From Chionis minor (Eukaryota; Chordata; Aves; Charadriiformes; Chionididae), in the NCBI GenBank assembly GCA_013398295.1, contig VZSF01005548.1:330440-394439 (forward strand): a stretch of 64,000 nt of DNA. The letters are read 5' to 3'. The position numbers were made by a program, and so were the translations under genes. Under the pieces are notes generated by a model. It was not told the DNA's origin. It worked only from the letters and a program-made list of their open reading frames with translations, and did no database searches. This document shows, piece by piece, positions 49,375 through 61,055 of this stretch (position 1 is the stretch's first letter; the number at the start of each line of letters is the position of its first letter).

Positions 49375-52300
49375 AATTGTTTCCTTGTCTCATTCCTGTC
49401 TCCTTGCTTACATTCTTTCCCTGCTCCTGAGACCTTTAAACTCATTCCCTTATCAAAATTAGCTCCCTATATTTTCCCCTGTTTCAAGTGAACTCCAAGC
49501 CATTTGTTCTGTCTGTCAGCCTGAAGCCCACAACCATCTACTCACTGTTGGCCAGCGGTGGTAAGAGCTTGGGACCAGGGAGAAGGGTCAGGTGCTTTGG
49601 CTAGTCAACGGAATTAGCGAAGTTCAAAAGCTGCGGCTTCTTTCTTGGAGGAGAATGAATGTGAGAGGCCTCCTTATTGTTCTTTCTTTACTCAGGTGGT
49701 ATGGACTTCATATTTTGACATCTTTTTATCTCACCTGTGAAAAAGGTATCATGGGCTGTATCCTTCAGGGGCTAAGTAAATACATACAAATGAATTCAGC
49801 AATTAACAAAACTACTGTATCCTGTCTTGAGACATAAGCGAATACAAGAAGAAATATTCCTAGTTAAAGGATAGAGGTCTGTGACCACTTTCTCAAAACA
49901 TGTATTGTATAAACTGCTGGAGGTACTTGACCAGTAGAAAAGAGCAACATGTGTGATAACATCTTTCCAGCTGTGGTGCTGCAAAGAAAGTAAGCCTCAT
50001 ACCAGACTGACTCCTGGAAAAGCAGGAGTTGGTTTTAAACTAAAAATCTAAGGGACTATATTGTGTAATTGCAGAAGGTTCATTACAATCTGCTGTAGCA
50101 AAAATGTATAAATTTAACATGAATGGAATGGTAGACTCAGATTAAAGTCATGTATGATATGATGCATATTCATGTCACAAAAAAATGTACCTGCATTAAA
50201 ATAATTGATGGCAAAACCTAAAGGTTGTGTTCATGATTCCATCAAGTGAATTACCTTTCTTGTAATTGTTAAAACTTCCTAAAGGGCCTGCCTCAACTTA
50301 AGCATAAATGAGGTAGCTGGTACACTTCTCAAAGAGCACTAGGAAACAGCAGCATCAGCTTCAGTACTATCTTTTGGATGACCAGAATTTTTAAAACCAA
50401 GGATTCTTGGTTTCTTTTGGGGTGTGGGAGTATGACATTATATACATGGTGTTTTCAAACCCTTGTCCCTGGTGCTTAGGAAGTTTCAGATAATTGGATT
50501 TTTGCTACCTGTATTTGGCTTTAACCTTTCATAAAAGACTGCGTGTGACTGTCACCAGACCTGGTGTGCCTTTCTAACAATGCTTCCCGTCACTGTAGAG
50601 ATAATGTCTTATTGTAGCCTATTAATGATGTTTTCTGTCTAGTTTTACCTGCTCTTTAACATCATTCCGCACTAACTGAATGACTTCTGTTAGCATCTTA
50701 GAGAGTTTGGTTAAAGGGTTTTTTTCAGTGTAATCTGTTCAGTATATATTGTAGCCCTCAGTTACATGTTTGGAGGAAGTAAATTTCTTACCTGGGGCTT
50801 TAGAAAGAGGATTCCAAGAGCTGCATTTTGATCAACCTTGGGAACTAGGGAGAAGAAAAGTTCGGTAGGGTTTCGTACAACGTTACAGGTTTGTGAGGAT
50901 TGAGGAGAAAAGTCTGTTTACCATTTCGAAGAGGCTTATTACAGGAAGAGTAGACTGACTGCTTCCTGTACTTAATTTTCATAGTAACCTCCTCTCTAGA
51001 AGAAGTTACACCTAGAGCCTTTGAACTGAATGACTTTTGCGAGTCCATTACAATAAATTTCACAGTGATCAAAGAGACAGTCTTGGCATTTTCAAAAGAC
51101 AAAATTGGGTTATTGGTACCTCAGAGTGAATACTGATAATACTGCTGGCTCCAATCTAGTGTCTTGGAGAACACTGCTTTGTGCATTAGCATTTGTAACT
51201 CTTTCTGTTTCATGCTCTGCTGAGTTTTTTCTCTTCCATTAAACACCCCCACCATGTGAGAGGAAGGAGGACTCTGCAAGATGGATGGGGAGGGACCACA
51301 GTGTTAATCTGCAGCAAAGGTCTGGGTTTTTTCAGTAGGATTCCTCCGAGTGCTGGGCCCAGGTTGATGCCACCACAGTAGAAGCTGCAGCCTCTCTGCT
51401 ATTCCTAGCCATCTGTTTCACATGCGGATTTAGGGGACACTAAGGGTGCGTAGAGTTGTAGTCACATGATATCTATGTTTAAGTGCAGAGAAGAGCTGGC
51501 TGAAAGCCATCTGCATGTGTCTTATTCTCAGTGGGGAAGGTGTGACTATTTCATACCTTGAAGTAGAATTTCAGTTTTCTTAGTTCGTCAAATCCACTAT
51601 CTCATCTTTCTGACTGACTATAGTTACTCAAGTTCTTTTGGAGAATCTGTGCTTTATGGTGTATTGTGCTTGAAGAAAGCACTTTTAACACAAAGGATCT
51701 TGTAGTAAGACAGGAGCAGTGGGAGGAGGGAATTAGATAACATAGACTTTGTGTAAATAATATTACTTACTAATGACTTTCTCCTATAGCAAATAAAACA
51801 CAGTTTTGGAGCATGAGGCTATTTTTGTTGGTCGTCTTTTTTTTTTTTCTTAGATTCTTCAGTATTTGCATGCTTTGCCTGTCCAGCTTGGAGCTGGTTT
51901 TATAGGTTGGTTGGAAAAGAAATGAAAAATGCCTCTCTTGGCCCTGGCTTTTAACTCTTGAAGAAATGGCACATATTGTGCTAATATTTTTGCCATATTT
52001 TCTTTTCTGCCTGGTTTTCGAGACACACTGGGACTGAATTAGACCACCGTAGCTGCAGAAAAAACATTCTACTGACTAAGTTAATGCACGATCTTCCTAA
52101 ATAACTACAGAGCAGCTCCAGATCTGCCACATGCCCCAAAGAAAAAGAAGTTTAGGATGAAGCCTGCAACATCTGCCATCCTGTCTGCCTCTCTGGTAAC
52201 ACTTTCCTGTCTGTGCTTGCCCAGTTGCTGTCTACCACCAGCTGTCATCTCTGAGAGTCAGTCTCATGGGTTTCTACATTGGGTTTTATTCTCATCTCAG

Positions 52301-55300
52301 CCACCAGAGAACCAGAATGGGAAATGAGAAGCTTGGAGCTTGTTCACAATCGTGAAGCTTCTTGTCTGTCTCTGGAATTACGGCATTAGAAAGCCAAATC
52401 TCTGTTTTGGTGGTTCATTTTCCATCTTTGATGTAAGAGCTGTAGAAAGCTCAGATCAGAATGCTATTTTTTTTCCATTCCTTCGCTACCCTGCTGTCCC
52501 CGGTGTGGGACAGTCCAGACTCACAGAGTTACACTTGTCTTCATATTTAGGTGTAATTACCTTAAATGAACATTTCACTTAGTCAAAGCCCAAAGGTAGT
52601 CAGTCGATCTCTCAGAAATGTCTGTGAAACACTGAGAGTGGGACTCAGGTGCCTACACATTATGACCTTTTTTTATGGTCTTGGGTATGTGAGATGTCTG
52701 CAGAGGGCTGGCAGATATGAAACAGACTTACAGGAGGTCTGGCAGGGCATACTGGCTTTTTTAAAACAGCAGTTGACACCCATCTTTCAGCACCTGAATC
52801 GTGCTTCTCCTGTCAGTCTGCCAGGTTCACGTTCTCCTTTCCAACACTTTTAAAGTTAACCCACAAATGTTTGCAAATGTTGGCAGCACTGCCAGCAAAG
52901 GTCCCTTTTAGCACACTTGAGTTCTCTGTGTGGGTAACACCCCCAGCCTCACATACAGCCTGACGTTGGCCCCATGTGAGTTTGGTAGCCAGATGTCCAG
53001 GCGTCAGCGCAGTTGCCATCCCTTTCACGTAACACCGTTACTGTCTCTTGCTGGTATCTGTGACCACTTTTTATAAAATGGACGGCTGTAGTGGAAGCCA
53101 GACCTCACTGGAGGCTCCTAAGCTCTTCTCCACCGGTCTAGCAGGTCCTGCGTATGCAGCAAAATAGTTGGCAGCTGGCACAAGGCAGATGGGCATCTGT
53201 GTCTCAGGCTTGGGCCACAGGCCTCTCCTGTTGCTCTACAAGACTGCCAGCGGAGCAGTTGGGCCTTCGTCATTCCCCTGGAGCAGCACTTTGGGACTGT
53301 CTGCCATTTTCCTTTGAGGAAGTAGAGGAAAACTTGTGTCAGCCAGAGCTTTGAAGTGTATCTTCCTGCATCTTTCTTTTAAAATGTGCTCATAGAAGAG
53401 TCAGAGCAGCTTACAATCTGTATACCAAGTCCAGTATTATTTGGAGACAAACTACAACAGTAAAGTGTTGTGGGTTTTGGTGTTTGGGCTTTTTTTTCGT
53501 ATAAAACCATAAAACCACTGAGGTTTCCTGGGTGAGATTGGATATAAATAAATGGATTTGAAAACAAATCTCCACTTTGCTTAGTGTGTCACTGAAGGAC
53601 AGATCTTTTGTTTCAGCCTTGTTCCCCATCCAGCAACTTCCAATAGCGTTTTGGGCTGCAGTGATTTTTGACCATGCTGGGTCCTCAGAGAAACGTCAGA
53701 CTTTCACATCCGAGGCCTTGATATCTTCCTGTTTCTCTTTTTGCTGCAGGCTGTCTTTGTGCTGCGTTTCTCATACTCCCTCCTGTTTCACCTGCGCTCT
53801 GCAACATTTCAGCAGTTAAACAGTCTGTGCAACTGTCAGAGAAGGAGAGATTCGTGCACCTTCCACCTTTCCCCAGAGGTATACATGTAACCCAATTTGC
53901 AATACCTGGCGCAAAGCAAACAGGCATTTTTATCTCTGCCAGCTGCACCCCTCCAGCAAAATGTAATATTCAATAACGAACAATATATTGTGAACAAATG
54001 AAGTAGATACCTCTACCATCATTAGCTGATTTTAGGAGCTAAGGTGTGGGGTTTTTTTTTAGTTTATAGTAAGTTGGTAACACCTGTTGTCAAAAGCAGT
54101 GTGTCTTAATTTCTACAGTAAGCTTACTGAGTGTAAGACATCTTTGCTCTTCTCAAAAAATCCATGAGCAAAAACATTTTCCTCCATACGCCGCTCATGA
54201 AGAGCAATATTCCAGGGCCTCTGTGGTCATTTGATATCTGCCCAAGACTCTTTGTGAAGACTCTGTCTTGGCCCATCTTGAAATAAGTTTAGGTGGTTGC
54301 ACGCAGAAGCTTAATGACAGAAAGGCAAATACAGGAGAAAGTTCTCCAACAGTCCAAAAATGTCCCCATCCCTTCATGTGCGCTGTGAGGGCTATGGTAG
54401 ATATGGTAGATGTGTTTCACCGCAGTATTGTTAACAAAGCTGGGCACTGACAGCCTGCCCGCTGTTCTCTTGCTCTAAAATGTATACTTGGGCTGGTTTC
54501 TGGAGATTCTGTGGGAGGGAAAAGTGCTGTATGACAAGCATACATGGCTTTTTAGTACTAGAGAAGATAAGAAGAGCCAGAACAATCATTTAACATCAAA
54601 CTTTGCTGTTACTATGTCTGCTGCGCAATTTGTGATATTGTAAATCATGACACAAAGAAAAAAGATGACAACTCTATGAGAGATTGCATAGACTTAGTCT
54701 GGCCTTTGTTTTATTATTTGGAGACTATTTTCTGCCACAGTCTGGTTGCTCCTGTTGAAGATAATATTTTTTTTTTTTTGGCAGTGTCAGCACTGTCAGT
54801 TCAAAAACTAATCTACCAGTAAATCAGGATGCTCTATATTTGAGTGCTCTGCTGTCTTAAAGAAAACCAGGAAGATTTCTTTCTTTCTTTCACTTAACTT
54901 GATTGTACAGAGAACATCGCTGATATTACTGGGGTGGCTCCAGTAAAAGGGGGTAACATCATCGTCTTACAGACTGACTTTGGTCAGGACTGCTGCCTGT
55001 TCAAAAAATAAAGATGCCAACCATACTGAGCTCTGTTGATTTAACAAGTAATGAAAATTTCCCCAGGACGACAGTCGCTTTATGTCTTGTCTTAGAAGAG
55101 AACCCATTTTACCAGTGCTTATGCACAATAGCTATTGAGCTTAACTTTTGGATAATATAATAAGTTTTGTGAAGCTAATCATCTACCCTGTACATCCATA
55201 AGACTTAAAAGGTTCAGGAAGAAAACACTTAAGTCTTGGTATATCTCTACAGCATTGTGTTCTCTTATCCAAAGGTAGGCATTAAAAAAAGTATTATAGT

Positions 55301-58300
55301 GTAGCAATAAAAACTTGTAACAGGTTTTCTCTATGACAGTATTGTTTTCTTTTCTTACTGGCATTATTTTAATTGGTAGCTTGGAATTGTGAATTTCAAA
55401 AGAAGTAAGATACCTGCCTTTTTTAAAATGGCTGTTGAAATTGCTTGACCAGCAACCGGTCAATCCAAATTTAAACTAAATTTTAAAATACTTATTAATA
55501 AGTATTGTTAAATACATTCATTATTGGCTTCGATTTGATACTAAAAGCCAGCATCTCTTATTCTTGTGTGTTTCAATGACTGGATCTATTATTAATGAAA
55601 TACAGTGTGGTTCTACATACATACCTCCATAGAGATAAGGGTTTTAAGGCAGCAGCTAGAGATCTTCTGAACTGTGAGGTTATCTTGCAGAAGAGAAAAT
55701 GGTGGCGGCTCTGGCTGTAAGTGGCACCAAGGAGAACTGCAAACTGAAGCCAGTTTATTTCTTGTCACATCACTTGGCATAGCAGAGTTATAGTTAGTTA
55801 ATACTTCTTCTTTCACAAAAGAGGCACAATAGCCATTTAGTCCAAGTGATACTGGTATGGTTACATTGAACAATGAAATTTTGTAGGAACTATGAAGCAA
55901 AACAGGGTGGAAAACATTTGCTATCCATTTTTTATTTTTGAAGTGTCATAAGTATAGATCTGATATAATTTGTGAACTGTGCTATAAAAGTAGAAGAATA
56001 AATGTCAGCCTTCTAATGTTGCATATTGATTTGGGAAGTTTCAAATATTAATGTTTCTAAGTTCATTAAGGTACCTATTTGTGAATTCCTACCCATGTTT
56101 CCAAGCCCTCCATGCAGTATTTGTACTAGGAGCTGTTTTGCAAGTATTTCTAACCTATTTAATGCTAAATAGTACCCGAGTTGTTAACAGATAATTTCCC
56201 AGCTGTATAAACTTACTATTTGTGGTATTAACTATTTTTTTTTACTTCAGATAAAGACACAATATACAAAGATTAAACAGCTATGCATTAAAACTGAGAG
56301 TAAAATAAATGTAGAGTTTTACTTGTCCTAGAATGGAGCATTATGAACTAGAATTTCAGAATGGAGAAACTGTAGTGTGACAGAAGTAGTATGCAGCTAA
56401 TAAATCTAAGGCCATGCAACTAAGCTAACTAAATTAGGGTATTTAATATCCTACCTTGGCACAATTCCAACACTTGTTACGTATTTTGGTGCAAATTGTT
56501 CATGTATACTCACTTTAAGTCTCTTCCCCGCTGTTTTGGAATATTCTCTTTCTCTTCCATTTAACTAAAGTTACACGTAAACACTAAACATGGAACTCAG
56601 AAAGACAGCTGTAATGATAATCCTGGTGATTTAATAGACAGCACAGCTATCAAACACTGGTGCCCAAGGCTAGAATTTGCAACTAAATCTGCTAGTTAGG
56701 TTAAGACCTAAAATACCAGTAGGTGCCTCTCTGCATCTTTAGGCATCTAAGTACCTTTAAAATATATCCCCTCAGTCTCTCTTTCATCTCTAGAATGGCA
56801 GTTGTAATAATTCCTCACTTCTCAATTATACTATGAAGACAAAGATGGTAAGGTGCCTAAATACCACTATAAAAAGGGGCCAGCAAACAAGAGCATCCTT
56901 CTATGTCTTGATTGATTTTATTCTTGGTTAAGCCGGCCTGTCTTGTTGACATTATGGTATTTGTACTAAAAGCTCCATTACTGGTAAAGGACCATGTTAT
57001 CTTTTTTAAAGCTTATTTCATATAGTCAGAAGAAGTGTCAAGTTTGGAGAAGGCTTATGGAAGGAACACACTGTATTTTGCATTGTATGTTCTTAAATGG
57101 TCAATATTTCTTACTATCTTATAAGCCACCATTTATATATGAGTTGAGAGGTGGAAAAATTGTGAATGTAATAAATACTCTTAAAATAGCTGTCGATAGA
57201 AGTGGTTTTGTACTGTGATGATTGTGTAAGCATGATTTTGTATGGACATTCATTGGGATTTCATTGTGGTTTTACTAATTCCATGGTACCAACTGTTGCT
57301 ATCATTGCGGTTTTCCTATCTCTGTTTTCCTATCTGTTACTTTTTCGCTGTCAAGAGGCTACAGGCTACGTACATTTAATGAGTGTTTGCATGGAGGAAG
57401 CTGTAAGGAATATCTGCTTTACCTTTGAATCTCTTTCTGGAATGGCAGGACCTTTTTTGCAACAATTCACAAGCTTGCATGAAATATAGTTTAAAACTAA
57501 ACTAAATGGATGACTTGACATAAGCGCAGTAGTAAGCAAAAAAGGAGAGTAATCTGAAAAGATATCCTGAAGGATTTGATTGTTTCGCTGTCTGTGGCTC
57601 ATATGGGAGGATTGTCTTTATAAAGAAATATACTTAGACTGCAGATTATTATGATGACTGTATGAAACTAGTGGTTTATTTTAAGGAGGAATTAGACCAA
57701 ATTCTCATTGTTACACTGTTATAGATAGGTCTAGAACAATAAATCTAGAAGTACTGTTTTGAAGATGATGTTTCCCTCAGATTAATTCCAGCATAATTAA
57801 TCTGTATCTGGATACAGAAGGTGGACAGTTGTTTTCACTATGGGAAATACATTTTATTCCTCTCTAGTCATGGGACCTTTTCTCAAAGACAGACATTATT
57901 TTGATGTTGCTAGGCTAAGTTTCCTACATTTGATCAAATCATTTGAAGATGTTCGTTAGGTCACTTGCCATTTTATATACAGAAGGAACCAGGGCAAACA
58001 CAGATAACTTTATGGAAGAACTAGTAATTATTTTAATTACTACAGCTACATTATAAGTTACAATAAAGAGTTAATGTACGTTCCCTTATAGATTTACATG
58101 CCCACATCTGTATTGTAGAACATACTGCACATGAGTAGTTTAGTTATTAATGGGAATAAAAAATTACATTGAAGATTTTTAAAAGCTAATTTTAAACTTC
58201 AAAATAGGAGTTAATTTTTTAAAACATTTGCTAGCAGCAACTCCATAGTTGAACAAAATAAAAGATTTTTAGTTTTGCAAAGTCCAAATGACACTCTTAA

Positions 58301-59409
58301 ATAGAAAAAGAATGCTATGTGAAAAAGTCATTAAGACGACTATTGTCTCCTAATACAGCCAGAGAGAAAACTATTTCCCAGAGGTTTGCAGATTTGAAAA
58401 CTATTTGCATTTGACATCTTCAGTGTGCATGATGAACATGAAAAGTAGTATGGATTCCTGCACGACAGGCTCTACCTTTGAAATATGAGACGACAAATCA
58501 TTTCATTAGACCAATTAGGTGGTACAGCCTGGGAAATAAATTTAAAAGTACATGCAAAAAAATTGCAATCTAGAAGTTATCCAGTAGGTTCCTAGCTGGA
58601 GAGCTGTGATAGAGGGGGAGGTAGACTAAGTTGAACTTGATGGGAGATGATGAGATTATTCCTGAACACTGAAACAGGAGACAGCAATAGAGAGTTGGGG
58701 CTGAGGTGAAAATAAGAAAAGGAAACTTTTTTTTTCCCTCACAAAGATTTTGAAGACATATTTTAATGTTGTTCTCTACATCATTTGATTCATCTAGTAT
58801 GTGATACTCTGGTATAGTAGTTACTTTGTCATAAAAGTTACCAAGAAACAGAAAATAAATACTCGTATGCAAACGTAAAAATGAATTGGAAGTGCAGAGA
58901 AGCTCCGAAGATACATAGGAATGAAAGAGGGAGGACATAAATAAGGACAGACATAATAAGAAATACAGAAATTAATGTGGTGTACAGAAGGTGGACCGAC
59001 AGGTTTTTTTCTCTCTTCAGTGTAACAATTTAGCAACATTGATAACACAACAAAATGTTACAAACAAAATATCTTTTTTTCCCTTTTAAACATAGTCTGC
59101 AGTTAAACTGAAGATGTTTTTGAATTTGGGTGTGCAGAGAATGTTGTTGAAACACAGAATGAAATTATTAAATTGTTGGGGGCCAGTGGGTCACTGATGT
59201 GCAATGCCATACCTCTGTTTTCTTCAGCTGAGGATGTCTCTTGTAGCGCTTAAAACATGGAGTTACTTAAGAAAACAAAGGAGACTATATGGGATGCATG
59301 CAGTATAAAAGCTGCCTACTGTAGGTCTAAATCAGATTTAAAATCTCAAAGAAAAAAATAATCTCCTAATGGTAGTAGGTTGTACCCTGTTTGGATATTG
59401 CTTTTTTCC

Positions 59410-59760
59410 TCTCAAACGTGGGGTGACCAGTGTTGGGAGACATCACTGGAAGAGCGAGGCAGTGCTACCCAGAGGTTCCGCAGTGCTGAGGCCGGGGACA
59501 GTTTCCCACTTATGGCTGCGAAGTGCCCGATCGTGGCCAGGTCGAAGGGGTGATGTGGCTGGGCAGCGCGCCTGCACCAGCCCGCCGTGCCCCGTGGGAT
59601 GGTGGAGAGCAGCGGCTCACATCTGCTGCTCTGTTTGCAGCCCCTACCTTGTAGAAATAGCAGCTGCAGCTGAACGGAAGCCAGTTCCTACAGGGCGGGG
59701 AGAGCCTTTTGAATGCATTTGTCTAATCATGCAGTCCATTTACTCGGCCTGCGAGCTTCT
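59410..59760. promoter_or_regulatory. Second CpG-rich patch, possible alternative promoter or enhancer
   Basis: About 19 CpGs fall within some 340 bases, against almost none in the neighbouring kilobases. A plus-strand ORF (59369-59779) covers it, but its protein is unrecognised and looks like a by-product of GC-rich composition. Inside it, TGCTGCTCTGTTTGCAG ends at 59639, a good acceptor, followed by a stretch that stays open to a TGA at about 59777. That could be a terminal or internal exon, though no donor is evident. CpG retention suggests regulatory activity in the germ line. I cannot tell promoter from exon. Confidence 0.35.
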
Positions 59761-60165
59761 TCCCAGGATTGGATTCTGAGAGAAGTTTTGCCCTTTTGTT
59801 TTCACGTTCAGTGTTTCGCAGCCAATTCAGCTGTGGCTACTTCAAGGCCTCTAAAAAAAATCGCTTGAGTCTAACAATGGCCCTGGCAGAAACCTCTCAC
59901 AGCCCACTTCTTCCCTTCTGGTTCATGCGGTGTGAGGCTGACCTATTACACCCCACCTCAAGGTCTGTATTTCAGTTGTTTTTTTGTTCTTGATGAACAG
60001 AGGGAGACAGGGCTGAAAATAGAAATTTCAAGAAAGATCTGTAAGAATCAAGATCAGAGTCAGCCCTCATATAAATGACTACAACTCCATCAATTTCAGC
60101 GAGTAAGTGCCTCTCCTGGGTTGATCCGCTCTTCTTTGCTACGATGTTAGGCGTATTTGCTGTAA

Positions 60166-60180
60166 TCTCTCTCTCTCTCT
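60166..60180 (+). repeat. Short (TC)n microsatellite
   Basis: Seven and a half TC units are followed by CCCCAG. An uninterrupted simple repeat, likely polymorphic in length. Confidence 0.8.
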
Positions 60181-60770
60181 CCCCAGAGAGGATTTTCCCA
60201 TACATATGCACGTGTGTGCGTACATAAATAAAATTAGGATTGATATCTTAAATATCAAGTGACAGCGTATATCCACTGAGTTCAAGATGTAACTACTTAC
60301 TGCAGTGATTAAAGATCAGTGTTTATAAAGAGTATTACCTGACTGTAACAAAACTGTTTGGGGAGATTTACAGGGTGATGTCTGGTGGGTGACAGATCAG
60401 TGCAGGGTTGATAGGCTATTTTGAAATAGGGGTTTGTCTCTGTGTGTATACCCTTAAAGAGAATAAAGGAATTTCCTTTGCAGGTGAAAGGAAAAAGAAA
60501 AGAAAAAAAAAAGGAAAAAGATTGTAGCTTGCAGAGAATTCAGAGTAGGAAGAATTTCAAATCTGTCAGTAGTGGTTGTTCGGAGATTTAACAAGCAATC
60601 CATGAAATAATGTTCATTGAGCTAGAGAACAGCAATATCTGGAAAAGAACATCCAGCTTGAAACTTTAGAGCTTTCACTGACCTGTTTTTCTTTTCAAAG
60701 CATGCCTCAACACTATGGCAAAACTTGAATATTGTTTCAAAAGTATTTTTCCGTTCTCCGTTTGCAGAGT

Positions 60771-61055
60771 ATAGCATCATACAAAGTAGGATTGAAAGAG
60801 ACCCCCAGATGTTATGTTGGCCACTCGTTTGCCCAGAGAGAGGATAAACTGTACTTACTTCATTCCGAACAGACATCTGTCTAACCTGTTTGTAAAAACT
60901 TCTAATAAGTGGGATCACACAATCTCCCTGGAAAATCCATGGCAATGCTTCATTCTGTTCATCCTTAATTTTTTCTTTCTCTTTTCCCTTTTTGATTTTT
61001 TTAAACTTTCTTTCCCCTGGAGTAGCCTAAATCTCCCTACATCATTCATTTTATG
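60771..61055 (-). mobile_element. Ancient CR1-type LINE 3' end, diverged, antisense
   Basis: On the plus strand the order of blocks matches the reverse complement of an old sauropsid CR1 3' region: AGCATCATA...ATTGAAAGAGACC at 60773-60803 (the usual GGAAGGGACCTC site), then CATCTGTCTAACCTGTTTGT near 60873, GGGATCACACAATCTCCCTG near 60910, GGCAATGCTTCATTC near 60940, and CCTAAATCTCCCT near 61026. Between the last two a T/C-rich stretch is expanded. Divergence is much greater than in the other two CR1 copies, so this insertion is older. The sense 3' end is at the left. Boundaries are approximate. Confidence 0.6.

Larger units (their letters stand above)
40968..59409. other. Presumed intronic sequence, no exon recognised apart from weak candidates
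   Basis: AT-rich DNA with the GT tract, hairpins and two candidate exons listed separately. Also seen are: (TC)n then T-run at 41661-41692; a 19-base tandem duplication with two differences at 42239-42276 (AACTTTATTTTTTCAAAA unit); a T run at 42693-42707; a 14-base tandem duplication at 57310-57337 (GTTTTCCTATCT unit); and T runs at about 51839 and 54767. Between 52 and 54 kb the sequence is somewhat less AT-rich, with several overlapping ORFs of 60-95 codons on both strands, none recognised. Confidence 0.45.

Noticed and set aside
57202..57489. 95-codon ORF with a hydrophobic segment resembling a membrane helix
   Set aside because: T-rich DNA readily encodes such segments. There is no homology, signal or splice context.
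59371..59384. GGTAGTAGGTTGTA, identical to 14 internal bases of the let-7 microRNA
   Set aside because: The seed is wrong (the preceding bases are TAAT rather than the let-7 5' end), and no complementary arm follows within 100 bases, so no let-7 hairpin forms.
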